Source of the DNA: Catenovulum sp. 2E275
GTDB lineage: Bacteria > Pseudomonadota > Gammaproteobacteria > Enterobacterales > Alteromonadaceae
DNA length: 64,000 nt
Direction of reading: 5' to 3'
Assembly (NCBI RefSeq): GCF_025515275.1
Contig: NZ_JAOPFU010000003.1
Location: forward strand, 124,001-188,000
A program made the position numbers and the translations under genes. The notes under the pieces are model-generated. The model saw nothing but the letters and a program-made list of their open reading frames with translations, made no database searches and was not told where the DNA came from. Below, one piece after another: positions 43,267 to 52,900 of this stretch. The number at the start of each line of letters is the position of its first letter. The stretch's first letter is position 1.

Positions 43267-44298
43267 ATGGATATTACTGAATTACTATCTTTTTGTGTAG
43301 ATCACAATGCATCTGATTTACATTTATCTGCTAATGTCCCCCCCATGATACGAGTTGATGGGGAGGTAAGAAAAATTAATATTCCGCCACTTGATCATAA
43401 GCAGGTTCATCAGCTTATCTACGACATTATGAATGATAAGCAGCGTAAAGAATACGAAGAAAACTTAGAGTCAGACTTTTCATTTGAAGTGCCAGATTTA
43501 GCCCGTTTCAGGGTTAATGCTTTTGTTCAAAACCGTGGTGCGGCGGCTGTTTTTAGAACCATTCCCTCGGAAGTTTTATCGCTTGAAGATATCCAGGCAC
43601 CACCTATTTTTAGAAACTTAGCGGATAAGCCCAGAGGGTTAGTTTTAGTCACCGGGCCGACTGGTTCGGGTAAAAGTACCACACTGGCTGCTATGGTTGA
43701 TTATATTAATCAAAATAAACATTTCCATATTTTAACCATTGAAGATCCTATCGAATTTGTCCATCAAAACAAAAGCTCGTTAATCAATCAAAGAGAAGTT
43801 AACCGCGATACCAAATCTTTTAATAATGCTTTACGCTCAGCGCTGCGTGAAGATCCCGATGTGATTTTAGTTGGTGAAATGCGTGATTTAGAAACCATTC
43901 GCCTTGCCATGACAGCGGCAGAAACTGGCCACTTAGTATTTGGTACATTGCATACTACATCCGCGCCAAAAACGATTGACCGAATTGTTGATGTATTTCC
44001 GGCAGCCGAAAAACCTATGGTTCGTTCTATGTTATCTGAATCGCTACAAGCTGTAATTTCTCAGGTATTGTTGAAGAAAAATGGCGGCGGGCGTATTGCA
44101 GCACATGAAATTATGGTTGGTACTCCGGCGATCCGTAACTTAATTCGGGAAGATAAAGTAGCTCAAATGTACTCTTCTATTCAAACCGGAATGAGTCATG
44201 GCATGCAAACTATGGATCAGGCGTTAATGGATTTAGTTAACCGTGGCATTATCACTAAACAAGTTGCTGCAGCTAAAGCAACTAATCAGCAATTTTAA
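43267..44298 (+). CDS. pilT: Type IV pilus retraction ATPase PilT
   Basis: 343 residues, typical. Hexameric ATPase that depolymerises the pilus for twitching. N-terminal PAS-like domain, then Walker A TGPTGSGKSTTLAAM, the Asp box HILTIEDPIEFVH, Walker B VILVGEMRD and the His box ETGHLVFGTLHT. The AIRNLIRE motif, linked to retraction in PilT, is also present. It is followed by pilU with an 8-base gap. Confidence 0.97.
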   Translation: MDITELLSFCVDHNASDLHLSANVPPMIRVDGEVRKINIPPLDHKQVHQLIYDIMNDKQRKEYEENLESDFSFEVPDLARFRVNAFVQNRGAAAVFRTIPSEVLSLEDIQAPPIFRNLADKPRGLVLVTGPTGSGKSTTLAAMVDYINQNKHFHILTIEDPIEFVHQNKSSLINQREVNRDTKSFNNALRSALREDPDVILVGEMRDLETIRLAMTAAETGHLVFGTLHTTSAPKTIDRIVDVFPAAEKPMVRSMLSESLQAVISQVLLKKNGGGRIAAHEIMVGTPAIRNLIREDKVAQMYSSIQTGMSHGMQTMDQALMDLVNRGIITKQVAAAKATNQQF

Positions 44299-44306
44299 GG
44301 TTGGCT

Positions 44307-45416
44307 ATGTTAATTGACGCTTATTTAAGCAAAATGATTGAGTTAGATGCATCTGACTTATTTATAACCAAAGGCTGTGCGGTCAGCGCCAAAATTAATG
44401 GTGAGTTGCGCCCGCTTGATGAACAAGTATTAACCTCAGAGCAAAGTAAACAGTATACGCTGGATACAATGACCCAAGCTCAGCAAACTGAGTTTTTAGC
44501 CACTAAAGAATGTAACTTTGCATTAGCGACCCCAACAGGCCGGTTTCGATGTAATGCATTTGTGCAACGCGAACATTTTGGCATGATTATTCGTAAAATT
44601 AATACTGAAATTCCGAGTGTGGAAGCGTTACAACTCCCGCAAGTATTAAAAGATGTCATCATGGCTAAACGTGGGTTATTTTTATATGTAGGGGCTACCG
44701 GTACTGGTAAATCAACCGCATTAGCGGCATTAATTGGCCACAGAAACCGAAACAGTAAAGGCCATATTTTAACCATTGAAGACCCAATTGAATTTATTCA
44801 CCAACATGAGCAATGCATCATAACGCAAAGAGAGGTTGGGGTAGATACCGAATCATTTGATGCTGCTCTTAAAAGTTCGTTACGTCAAGCGCCGGATGTC
44901 ATTATGGTTGGTGAGATACGCTCAGCTGAAATTATGGAATATGCGTTATCTTTTGCCGAAACGGGGCATCTTTGTGTCGCGACTTTACATGCTAATAATG
45001 CAAATCAGGCAATCGACAGAATTTTAAATTTAGTCCCTAAAAGCATGAAAAATAAAATGCTGTTTGATCTTTCACTCAATTTAAGAGCCATTGTTGCCCA
45101 GCAATTAGTGCCAACAGAAGATGGTAAAGGCCGAGCGGCGGCAATTGAGATTATGCTTAATTCGCCATTAATTTCAGATATGATTGCACGTAATGATTTA
45201 GGTGGATTAAAAGAGGTAATGGAAAAATCACGTGAACTTGGCATGCAAACTTTTGATCAGGCTTTATTTGATTTATATGAGGCTAAACAAATTAGCTTAA
45301 CTGAGGCTTTAGCGCATGCGGATTCACCTAATGATTTAAGATTAAAAATTAAGCTTAAATCTAATCAAGGTCCAAGAAGTGGCTTTTTAAGCGATGCCAC
45401 GATTGATTTAGATTAG
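44307..45416 (+). CDS. pilU: PilT-dependent retraction ATPase PilU
   Basis: 369 residues from ATG 44307 (an in-frame TTG at 44301 would add two). AAGG ends six bases before that ATG, which decides the start. PilU helps PilT retract pili. Walker A GATGTGKSTALAAL, Asp box ILTIEDPIEFIH, Walker B VIMVGEIRS and His box ETGHLCVATLHA are present. The basic C-terminal extension (LKIKLKSNQGPRSGFLSD) is PilU-like. Second gene of pilTU. Confidence 0.95.
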   Translation: MLIDAYLSKMIELDASDLFITKGCAVSAKINGELRPLDEQVLTSEQSKQYTLDTMTQAQQTEFLATKECNFALATPTGRFRCNAFVQREHFGMIIRKINTEIPSVEALQLPQVLKDVIMAKRGLFLYVGATGTGKSTALAALIGHRNRNSKGHILTIEDPIEFIHQHEQCIITQREVGVDTESFDAALKSSLRQAPDVIMVGEIRSAEIMEYALSFAETGHLCVATLHANNANQAIDRILNLVPKSMKNKMLFDLSLNLRAIVAQQLVPTEDGKGRAAAIEIMLNSPLISDMIARNDLGGLKEVMEKSRELGMQTFDQALFDLYEAKQISLTEALAHADSPNDLRLKIKLKSNQGPRSGFLSDATIDLD

Positions 45417-45480
45417 CGGCGCATACTTTAATTATTTTAAGCGTTTAATTCGCTTATTGATAAACAGCAAGCTAAAAATA

Positions 45481-45523
45481 AAAACGGCGATGAACTTATT
45501 TTAAGTTAATCGCCGTTTTTTTT
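45481..45523. terminator. Terminator between pilU and purK
   Basis: AAAACGGCGAT (45481-45491) pairs with ATCGCCGTTTT (45509-45519); inner AACTTA/TAAGTT pairs extend the stem. T run on the plus side, A run on the other: works for pilU and could also serve the convergent purEK. Confidence 0.85.
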
Positions 45524-45572
45524 AATTTTAATCGCTATTTGGTTTAATTTAACGATTTAACTATCAAGTAAA

Positions 45573-46667
45573 TTATGCACTAGGGCTTAGTAACTCAGCT
45601 TTTAACCACGCAATTGTTTCTTGGTATTGCTCAGGTAATAAAGGCTCGATTTGCTCAAGAGCAGACTGAATATTTTTTTCACCCGTTTTACTAAAGTTAA
45701 TATGACCGACTTTGCGCCCTGGACGAACTGATTTTTGATACCAGAATAATTCAGAACCTTCTACTGCCAACCAGTCTTTATCTAACTCGCAACCAATTAA
45801 ATTAATCATAAAATTGGTATTGCGTACGCTAGGTTGGATCATAGGTAAACCAGTTACACATCTCACATGGCTTTCAAACTGGCTGATATTACTACCAGCC
45901 TGAGTCCAGTGACCACTGTTGTGAACTCGTGGGGCAATTTCATTAATTAATAGTTTGCCTTCAACATGAAAACATTCCATTGCCATGACTCCAACATATT
46001 CAACCGCATCCATCAGTTTTGTGAGCATAGCTTCTGCGGTGGCTTGTAATGGTTTTAATCTGTCTAGCGGACTAATTGACGCGGTTAAAATACCGTTTTG
46101 ATGCAAGTTCAGTGTTAATGGGTAAAAATAGCATTGACCTTGTTGATCACGTACCCCAATTAAAGACACTTCTTCATCAAAATTAATGGCTTGTTCTGCA
46201 ATGGCATTTTCATGCCAGTCTGCTGGAATTTCACTGTTTTCAGCTTGTTTTAACCAGTGTTGACCACGACCGTCATAACCACCTTTACGGCGTTTAAGTA
46301 ATACTCTTTCACCTAGATTTTGGTGAATTTGAGCTTCGCTATCATCCGCTTTTACTAGCTGCCAAGGCGCAGTAGCTAAGCCAAGTTTATCCAATAAACT
46401 TTTTTGTAAAAAGCGGTCTGCTATCGTGGCAAAAAAGTCTTGATTAGCAAAATTATTATGAGCAGAAAGCGCGTTAGTCACAGGCGTTTTAGGCCACTCT
46501 TCACGCTCAGCGGTTACTACGTCATCCTTGTCTAAAACCGGTGCTGATTCTGCATCTATATCAATAGGTTTTACATCTACACCTAAAGGGTAACCAGCGT
46601 GCTGGAGCATATTACCAAGCTGACCTGCACCTAATACCCACAAAGTTTTATTAAAATAACCAGACAT
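45573..46667 (-). CDS. purK: N5-carboxyaminoimidazole ribonucleotide synthase PurK
   Basis: 364 residues, ATP-grasp family. Makes N5-CAIR from AIR, bicarbonate and ATP in purine synthesis. Recognised by LWVLGAGQLGNMLQHAG at the N-terminus, LKRRKGGYDGRGQ for the ATP-grasp loop, and INEIAPRVHNSGHWT near the end. It is translated right after purE, with a 2-base gap between the stop and its ATG. Confidence 0.97.
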   Translation of the reverse strand: MSGYFNKTLWVLGAGQLGNMLQHAGYPLGVDVKPIDIDAESAPVLDKDDVVTAEREEWPKTPVTNALSAHNNFANQDFFATIADRFLQKSLLDKLGLATAPWQLVKADDSEAQIHQNLGERVLLKRRKGGYDGRGQHWLKQAENSEIPADWHENAIAEQAINFDEEVSLIGVRDQQGQCYFYPLTLNLHQNGILTASISPLDRLKPLQATAEAMLTKLMDAVEYVGVMAMECFHVEGKLLINEIAPRVHNSGHWTQAGSNISQFESHVRCVTGLPMIQPSVRNTNFMINLIGCELDKDWLAVEGSELFWYQKSVRPGRKVGHINFSKTGEKNIQSALEQIEPLLPEQYQETIAWLKAELLSPSA

Positions 46668-46669
46668 TT

Positions 46670-47164
46670 TTAAACTTCTTCTCTTGGATCCGGGTTTGCT
46701 AAAACAGTTTCAGTTTGTTCTGTGCGGAAATTATCAATACGAGTGGCCAGTTCAGCATCCTGAATCGCTAAGATTTGGGCTGCATATAAACCTGCGTTAA
46801 ATGCACCAGCATCACCAATGGCTAAAGTACCTACCGCAACACCTTTTGGCATTTGAACAATTGAATATAAGCTGTCAACGCCGCTTAACGCTTTGCTCTG
46901 TACTGGAACACCTAAAACCGGTAAACGAGTTTTTGAGGCAACCATACCCGGTAAATGCGCAGCGCCACCAGCACCAGCAATAATCACCTGATAACCGTTT
47001 TCAACAGCTTGTGATGAAAAACTCATTAATTTATCTGGTGTTCTGTGAGCAGAAACAACTTCAACATGATACGCAACGTCTAATTTGTCTAATACATCGG
47101 CTGCGTTTTTCATAGTGGCCCAATCACTTTTTGAGCCCATAATAATGGCGATTTTTGCGTTCAC
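46670..47164 (-). CDS. purE: N5-carboxyaminoimidazole ribonucleotide mutase PurE
   Basis: 164 residues. Class I PurE; shifts the carboxyl of N5-CAIR to C4, the step after PurK. The motifs [34 protein letters not shown] and PVLGVPVQS are complete. First gene of purE-purK on the minus strand; a PurR-type operator was looked for in the upstream 300 bases but not seen. Confidence 0.98.
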   Translation of the reverse strand: MNAKIAIIMGSKSDWATMKNAADVLDKLDVAYHVEVVSAHRTPDKLMSFSSQAVENGYQVIIAGAGGAAHLPGMVASKTRLPVLGVPVQSKALSGVDSLYSIVQMPKGVAVGTLAIGDAGAFNAGLYAAQILAIQDAELATRIDNFRTEQTETVLANPDPREEV

Positions 47165-47471
47165 CTTATTCTCCCATTTGCGACAGTGAGGCTTGTATCA
47201 CTGATGCTAATTTGCAACTATACTCAAACAAATCAGACAGTTGCTGTAAATTCAAACAACCAATAGCAAAAACACCACTTTTTAGTAGTGCGGCTTTGAT
47301 TTATGGTTTAACTTGTACAGACAGGCAAGAAATACCCGTTTAATTTAATGCGATTAGTAAGTGCATTAGCCGGAAAATTTATCCGCTGTAAACTGCGAGT
47401 GCATTAAAGGCTAATGATAACATTAAATGGTCGGGTTATTCCAAATAAAAGATGAAAATTACCGGTTCAGC
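47165..47471. other. Divergent gap between purE and avtA
   Basis: About 300 bases, AT-rich. Must hold both promoters. No PUR box, repeat or RNA gene could be recognised. If avtA starts at 47427 instead, the gap is 45 bases shorter. Confidence 0.35.
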
Positions 47472-48734
47472 ATGACAAATCAGACAAAACTTTCGCAATT
47501 TGGCCAGCAGCTCACGCTGGATTCAGGCATTTTTGACTTAATGGCCGATTTAGGTCAGGCGCTTAATGTGAATCCCGATTTATTATTTTTAGGCGGAGGT
47601 AATCCGGCTAAAATTGAGGCATTTGAACAATTAATTGCTGATTATTTGCATCAAATAGCAGACGACCCAAAAGCCCTTAACCAATTAGTTGGTATTTATC
47701 AGTCGCCGCAAGGTTCAGAAATATTGTTGGATTTATTGGTTGAGTATTTCAATCAAAATTATGACTGGCCAATTAGCCGCAAAAATATTGCGATAACCAA
47801 TGGCAGTCAGTCTGCATTTTTTATTTTAATTAACATGTTGGCGGGGCATCATCCGGATGCGCATAAGCATTTTTTATTTCCAGTGGTGCCGGAGTATTTA
47901 GGCTATAGCGATCAAGCACTGGGCGAAGGCTATTTTAAAGGCTGCAAACCCCAAATTGAGTTAATTGGCGAGCGTGAATTTAAATATAAAATTGATTTTG
48001 AAAAGCTAAATATTACCGCTCAAACCGCAGCTATGTGTGTTTCCAGACCAACAAACCCAACCGGTAATATGATTAGCGATCAAGAGCTGGCTCAATTATC
48101 TGAGTTAGCCCGCAACCATCGTATTCCTCTTATCATAGATTGTGCTTACGGCGCACCATTTCCGGATATTTGTTACCAGCCGTTAATGCATCCTTGGGAT
48201 GAAAACCATATTAATGTATTCAGTTTATCTAAATTAGGTTTACCGGCTGTACGCACTGGGATTGTTATCGCCAATGAAGATATCATCAACAGTTTGGTGA
48301 AAGTGAATACCATTATGAGTTTGGCAAACGGTAATTTAGGACCTGCGTTATTGACTAAACTTTTGCAAAATAACCAGTTAGATTTGTTATGTGAGCAACA
48401 TATTAAACCTTTTTACCAGCAAAAACGCGATCATCTCATCAGCCAAATTCAAGCTAAATTTAGCGGTATTCAGTACCGGATACATCAACCTCAAGGTGCA
48501 TTTTTTGTTTGGTTATGGTTTGAAAATTTAAATATTAGTTCAACTGAGCTATACCAGATCTTAAAACAAAAAGGGGTATTAGTGATGGACGGTTATCCTT
48601 TCTTTTTTGCATTACCGGATGATTGGTCACATAAACACCAATGTTTACGTTTATCTTATTGTCAAAGTGATGAAATTTTAACTCAAGCAGTTGAAATTAT
48701 GGCCGAAGTGTTGCACGGTTTAGCTAAGCATTAA
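47472..48734 (+). CDS. avtA: Valine--pyruvate aminotransferase AvtA-like
   Basis: 420 residues from ATG 47472; the open frame reaches back to an ATG at 47427, but those 15 residues are not found in relatives, and E. coli AvtA is 417. Fold-type I PLP enzyme; transfers the amino group between valine and pyruvate/alanine. The PLP Lys is in VFSLSKLGLPAVRTG, and SRPTNPTGNMISDQEL and DCAYGAPFPDI carry other cofactor contacts. Start LDSGIFDLMADLG followed by LFLGGGNPA matches the AvtA family. A single gene with its own downstream hairpin. Confidence 0.88.
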   Translation: MTNQTKLSQFGQQLTLDSGIFDLMADLGQALNVNPDLLFLGGGNPAKIEAFEQLIADYLHQIADDPKALNQLVGIYQSPQGSEILLDLLVEYFNQNYDWPISRKNIAITNGSQSAFFILINMLAGHHPDAHKHFLFPVVPEYLGYSDQALGEGYFKGCKPQIELIGEREFKYKIDFEKLNITAQTAAMCVSRPTNPTGNMISDQELAQLSELARNHRIPLIIDCAYGAPFPDICYQPLMHPWDENHINVFSLSKLGLPAVRTGIVIANEDIINSLVKVNTIMSLANGNLGPALLTKLLQNNQLDLLCEQHIKPFYQQKRDHLISQIQAKFSGIQYRIHQPQGAFFVWLWFENLNISSTELYQILKQKGVLVMDGYPFFFALPDDWSHKHQCLRLSYCQSDEILTQAVEIMAEVLHGLAKH

Positions 48735-48769
48735 CGTAAGGCATATAACTTAATAATTAAGCTAAACTA

Positions 48770-48810
48770 AAGTGTTTTTATGTGGCTAAAGCCAAGTGCA
48801 TAAAAAACTT
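48770..48810 (+). terminator. Stem-loop after avtA
   Basis: AAGTGTTTTTATG and GCATAAAAAACTT flank TGGCT-AA-AGCCA (48783-48794). Stem is good with a small bulge, but no T run follows, so terminator status is moderate. Confidence 0.45.
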
Positions 48811-48944
48811 CAAAAAAAGATTGTATATTTTAAATTTACTGCAATGATACGCGAAATTTTGACCGCTTATCTTATATAAAAGGATAAAGCGGCAGTTTAT
48901 GACAGCGTGAGCTGTTATATCAGACAACCTTGTTGGGGACTTTA

Positions 48945-49850
48945 ATGAAAATCGCTATTTTATCTCGTAATACCAATTTATATTCAACTAAGCGATTAGT
49001 TGAAGCCGGACAAGCCCGCGGACATGAAGTTGATGTGATAGATACTTTACATTGTTATATGGACATCACCAGTAATAAACCTGTGGTGCGTTACAAAGGC
49101 CAGCCATTACCTAAATATGATGCGGTTATTCCTCGCATTGGTGCATCTGTTACTTTTTATGGCACAGCGGTTGTCAGACAATTTGAAGTTGCGGGCACGT
49201 TTAGTGTGAATGAATCGGTCGCGATTAGCCGTTCTCGTGATAAATTAAGATCGCTCCAGTTATTATCTCGTAAAGGGGTTGGTTTGCCAAAAACTGGTTT
49301 TGCGCACCATCCAGACAGCATTAGCGATTTAATTCAAGGGGTTGGCGGTGCACCAGTTGTGATTAAATTATTAGAAGGCACTCAAGGGATTGGTGTGGTT
49401 TTAGCCGATACTGAAAAGGCTGCAACCAGTATTATTGAAGCTTTTATGGGCTTGCAGGCGAATATTTTAGTACAAGAGTTTATTAAAGAAGCCGGCGGTG
49501 CAGATATTCGCTGTTTAGTTGTGGGTGGTAAAGTGGTAGCCGCGATGAAACGTCAAGCCGGAGAAGGCGAGTTTAGATCGAACCTGCATCGAGGTGGTAC
49601 CGCCGAATTAGTCCGTTTAAGTAAAGATGAAAGAGCAACTGCCATTAATGCCGCCAAAGTGATGGGGCTAAATGTCTGTGGTGTTGATTTATTACGCTCA
49701 AACCGCGGCCCTGTTGTAATGGAAGTTAACTCATCACCAGGTTTAGAAGGCATTGAAAAAGCGACAGGAAAAGATGTTGCCTCAATGGTAATTGATTTTA
49801 TTGAAAAAAACGCAAAACCTTATGCAACCCGAACCAAAGGGCAAGGTTAA
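48945..49850 (+). CDS. rimK: Ribosomal protein S6 glutamate ligase RimK
   Basis: 301 residues from ATG 48945 (E. coli 300). A TTG at 48930 lies in frame but GGGGAC stands just before this ATG. ATP-grasp ligase that adds glutamates to the C-terminus of ribosomal S6. [47 protein letters not shown] and [14 protein letters not shown] (metal site) are all typical. It heads a packed set of four genes with an AstE-like hydrolase, an MscS-type channel and a RimB-type protease. Confidence 0.95.
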   Translation: MKIAILSRNTNLYSTKRLVEAGQARGHEVDVIDTLHCYMDITSNKPVVRYKGQPLPKYDAVIPRIGASVTFYGTAVVRQFEVAGTFSVNESVAISRSRDKLRSLQLLSRKGVGLPKTGFAHHPDSISDLIQGVGGAPVVIKLLEGTQGIGVVLADTEKAATSIIEAFMGLQANILVQEFIKEAGGADIRCLVVGGKVVAAMKRQAGEGEFRSNLHRGGTAELVRLSKDERATAINAAKVMGLNVCGVDLLRSNRGPVVMEVNSSPGLEGIEKATGKDVASMVIDFIEKNAKPYATRTKGQG

Positions 49851-49878
49851 CTGAACGTTTGTAGCTAAGGACAATTGC

Positions 49879-50925
49879 GTGCATAAAATTCAAAGTTCAA
49901 AGCAAGTATTCAGCATTGCAGGTGTTGAGGTTAAACCGGGCGAATTTAAAACCATCAATTTGCCTGCTGCCAAACTGTATACAGATATAGATATTGCAAT
50001 GCCAATTCATGTGATCCGCGGTAAGCGCCCCGGTCCAACGGTATTTATTAGTGCTGCAATTCATGGTGATGAATTAAACGGAATCGAAATAATCCGCCGT
50101 TTATTAACCAAAAAAACGCTCAATACATTAAGAGGTATTTTAATTGCTGTGCCGATAGTGAATGTATATGGCGTTTTAAATCAAAGCCGTTATTTACCGG
50201 ACAGACGCGATTTAAACCGCTCTTTTCCCGGTTCAGCTAAAGGTACCTTGGCTGGGCGAATTGCCCATTTATTTTTAAATGAAATCGTTAATAAATGCGA
50301 CTATGGCATTGATTTGCATACCGGCGCGATCCATCGCTCTAATTTGCCTCAGGTTAGAGCAAATTTAGACGATGAAGAAACACTTGAATTAGCCAAAGCA
50401 TTTGGTGTGCCTGTCCTGTTAAATTCCAATATTCGGGATGGTTCACTGCGTGGCGCAGCAACCGAGCAAGGTGTTAAAGTGCTGCTGTATGAAGCAGGCG
50501 AAGCGCTTAGATTTAACGAATTATCTATTCGGGCTGGTGTGTCCGGTGTATTAAATGTACTGGCACATTTAAAGATGATCCGAAAGTCGGTAAAACATAA
50601 AAACTTAGAACCTTTTGTTGCCCGTTCAAGCAATTGGGTCAGAGCCAGCTCAAGCGGTATTGTGCGCGAAAATAAACAACTGGGTGACTTTGTTGAAAAA
50701 GGCGAGTTATTAGCTGAAATTGGCGATCCGCTCGGTTTTAACTGTGAGCCTTTATATTCAAAGATCAGTGGGATTATTATTGGCAAAACCAATATTCCAT
50801 TAGTTCACGAAGGGGAAGCTATGTTTCATATTGCCTATTTTCAGTCGGGAGATGAAGTGGCTGAAGAAGTTGAGCAAATGCCCGAAACCTTTTTACCAGA
50901 AGATTATACGAGTATTATCCAATGA
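49879..50925 (+). CDS. AstE/aspartoacylase-family zinc carboxypeptidase-like hydrolase
   Basis: 348 residues, M14-like family. Zinc-ligand motif HGDELNGIE with a second His in DLHTGAIHR, and the catalytic Glu in KVLLYEAGEALRFNE. N-terminal (SIAGVEVKPGEFKTI) and C-terminal (SSGIVRENKQLGDFVEKGE, biotinyl-like beta) domains match the succinylglutamate desuccinylase/aspartoacylase set, but it is not AstE of arginine catabolism by context. Start GTG at 49879, 28 bases after rimK. Likely substrate is an N-acylated or poly-glutamyl peptide; this is inference from its neighbour. Confidence 0.85.
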   Translation: MHKIQSSKQVFSIAGVEVKPGEFKTINLPAAKLYTDIDIAMPIHVIRGKRPGPTVFISAAIHGDELNGIEIIRRLLTKKTLNTLRGILIAVPIVNVYGVLNQSRYLPDRRDLNRSFPGSAKGTLAGRIAHLFLNEIVNKCDYGIDLHTGAIHRSNLPQVRANLDDEETLELAKAFGVPVLLNSNIRDGSLRGAATEQGVKVLLYEAGEALRFNELSIRAGVSGVLNVLAHLKMIRKSVKHKNLEPFVARSSNWVRASSSGIVRENKQLGDFVEKGELLAEIGDPLGFNCEPLYSKISGIIIGKTNIPLVHEGEAMFHIAYFQSGDEVAEEVEQMPETFLPEDYTSIIQ

Positions 50926-51524
50926 GCATGAATCTTATTCTTTTAATCCTGATTTTGGCAGTTGGTTATTGGTTAATCCGGCAAGGGGTTAAACAAGTTA
51001 TCAATAAAATCGGCCGAGAAAAACATATAGATAAAAAGCGTATTTTATATGTGAATGCTGTGATTAACTTTGGTGTATTTATGGTTTTTCTGGTGGTTGG
51101 CAGCGTGCTGTTGGGGATAGATTATAGCCATATTGCGATTTTCTTTTCTTCTGCGTTTGCGTTAATCGGCGTTGCTTTTTTTGCTCAGTGGTCAATATTA
51201 AGCAATGTAACAGCCAGTATTATTGTCTTTTTCTTTTTTCCTTATCGGGTTGGCGATAAAGTTAAAATTGTCGATGGGGAAAACAGCATTAGTGGCCGAA
51301 TTTATGAAATCAGTTTGTTTCATGTCCTACTTAAAAACGAAAACCATGAAATTATGACTTATCCTAATAGTCTGGTTTTTCAAAAAGCGGTTATTATTAA
51401 TCCAAAACCCGCAGGTGAAAACACGTTACCCGTTACTCAAACGCCAGAAAATCAACCACCAGCGGAGCAATCAAATGCGCAAGCTGGGCAAAAAGACATA
51501 CAAACTAAGGAGCAAAATAAATGA
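50922..51524 (+). CDS. MscS-type mechanosensitive channel family protein, short form
   Basis: 200 residues. Two or three hydrophobic helices (about 2-17, 42-65 and 71-95), then the MscS beta domain (PYRVGDKVKIVDGENSISGRI, EIMTYPNSLVFQKAVI) and a Pro/Gln-rich tail. Shorter than MscS (286 residues) because the C-terminal alpha/beta vestibule is missing. Overlaps the previous gene by ATGA (start at 50922) and the next one by ATGA, a sign of coupled translation. Its role next to rimK is unclear. Confidence 0.88.
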   Translation: MSMNLILLILILAVGYWLIRQGVKQVINKIGREKHIDKKRILYVNAVINFGVFMVFLVVGSVLLGIDYSHIAIFFSSAFALIGVAFFAQWSILSNVTASIIVFFFFPYRVGDKVKIVDGENSISGRIYEISLFHVLLKNENHEIMTYPNSLVFQKAVIINPKPAGENTLPVTQTPENQPPAEQSNAQAGQKDIQTKEQNK

Positions 51525-51970
51525 AAAACAAACTCTTAGTTGGTGCATTAGAGGTTTGCCATTTACCTAAATTAGGCATTAAAGATTTAACGGTACGCGT
51601 AGATACCGGCGCGCAAACCTCATCAATTCATGTTGATAATTTGCGCAAAGTTACCCGCAAAGGAAAACCTTGGGTTGAGTTTGATATTCATCCGAATATT
51701 TATAATGTTGATGAAGTGATTCACTGCGAATCGCCCATTAAAGATATTCGCTGGGTAAAAAGCTCCAATGGTACCCGTCAGCAAAGATATGTAATTGAAA
51801 CCGTATTTGAAGTGGGTGGACAAAACTGGCCAATTTTAATTACCTTAACTGACCGCTCTGACATGACTTATATGATGTTACTTGGACGCGAAGGTATGCA
51901 GGATAAAATTTTAGTTGATCCGTCAGAAACTTTTTTATGTACAGAACATGCTCAGCAAGAGGGCGAATAG
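51521..51970 (+). CDS. Retropepsin-like (RimB-type, PF05618) protease
   Basis: 149 residues. The DTGAQTSSIH motif is the aspartic-protease-like DTGA; TLTDRSDMTYMMLLGREGM is also characteristic of the family formerly called ATP-dependent zinc protease. In Pseudomonas a protein of this family, RimB, sits with RimK and influences S6 modification. Here it is the last of four genes, overlapping the channel gene by four bases. Function by family and context; no activity is certain. Confidence 0.85.
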   Translation: MKNKLLVGALEVCHLPKLGIKDLTVRVDTGAQTSSIHVDNLRKVTRKGKPWVEFDIHPNIYNVDEVIHCESPIKDIRWVKSSNGTRQQRYVIETVFEVGGQNWPILITLTDRSDMTYMMLLGREGMQDKILVDPSETFLCTEHAQQEGE

Positions 51971-52048
51971 ACGAATAGAAAGGAATCAAGCTGAAAAGGA
52001 AGTAAAGAGGAAATAAAAGGAAAATAAATAACCCAATTCTTACTTTTT

Positions 52049-52078
52049 AATTGGCTACAGTTATGTAGCCAATTTGCT
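52049..52078 (+). terminator. Hairpin ending the rimK cassette
   Basis: AATTGGCTACA (52049-52059), loop GTTA, TGTAGCCAATT (52064-52074): a perfect 11-bp stem followed by TGCTTA. About 80 bases after the protease stop. The T run is poor, so an intrinsic terminator is likely but not certain. Confidence 0.6.
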
Positions 52079-52138
52079 TACAAAACCTGAGCTGCCAAAT
52101 CATCTACCTTGAAGTATCACTGGTATCAATCAGACTTT

Positions 52139-52819
52139 CTAAAATATCAGACTAAAACAAAACATGGCAATAAGCGGGATTAGGCAAATATTAATAATTG
52201 CCATCGCTTTTAGCTCAGTTTTAACCGACAAACCATAAAATAATAAAACAAAAGACCAAATGCTAAATAAATCAAAAGCTGCAAAAAATGAATATAATTT
52301 ATCGCCGGGCTGCAAACCAATAACCTGATTAAAAGATGTAATTTGCAGCTGATATAAACTCAGTTGGTTATCGCCACTTACCATTAAAACCAAGCAAGAC
52401 AACAACAATTGAAATACAGTTGGTACTTGCACCCACCAATAAAAGCCAAACCAGTTTGTGAGTGAATCGGTATTATTTTCATCTAATTTAGTCACTATAT
52501 TTAAATATACGGCGATCAATAAACCCATAACAATCATTGTTAAGCTACTGCCGATATGGCTGGTATACCTGAGCATTTGAGGGGTAAATTGCTCTGCTAA
52601 TATTTGCCTGTCAGAGGTAGATAAATCAGCCGGAAGCTGCTTTAAATTCTCATTGATTAACCAGTTAATATCGGTAAAAGCAAAATAACACAGCCAGAAT
52701 AACTGTAAGCTTAATAAAATTAAAATAAATGGAAACCAGCCAGATAGCTGGTTTTGTTGTATTTGCAAAAATGCAAATTTAGGGCGTTTGATTAAAGCTT
52801 TAATTATTTGTAATTGCAT
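52139..52819 (-). CDS. Yip1-family integral membrane protein
   Basis: 226 residues from ATG 52819 (MQLQIIKALIKRPKFAF). The open frame runs back to 52918 but that start would overlap the divergent natA gene. Five hydrophobic helices. The QLQIIKALIKRPKFAFLQIQ lead, NQLSGWFPFILILLS, FYWWVQVPTVFQLLLSCL and the closing LIPLIAMFCFSLIF fit the YIP1 family. Function unknown. It diverges from natA with 81 bases between the starts, so shared regulation with the ABC pair is possible. Confidence 0.75.
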   Translation of the reverse strand: MQLQIIKALIKRPKFAFLQIQQNQLSGWFPFILILLSLQLFWLCYFAFTDINWLINENLKQLPADLSTSDRQILAEQFTPQMLRYTSHIGSSLTMIVMGLLIAVYLNIVTKLDENNTDSLTNWFGFYWWVQVPTVFQLLLSCLVLMVSGDNQLSLYQLQITSFNQVIGLQPGDKLYSFFAAFDLFSIWSFVLLFYGLSVKTELKAMAIINICLIPLIAMFCFSLIF

Positions 52820-52900
52820 GATTAAATGAGTAAAAAATTTATAAAGTAATATAAATGTTAAGTCTAACAAAGCGCCAGCAAAAAGGAAAAAAGGAATACT

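Noticed and set aside
47165-47471. PurR-type operator before purE
   Set aside because: No palindrome close to the PUR box could be found by eye.
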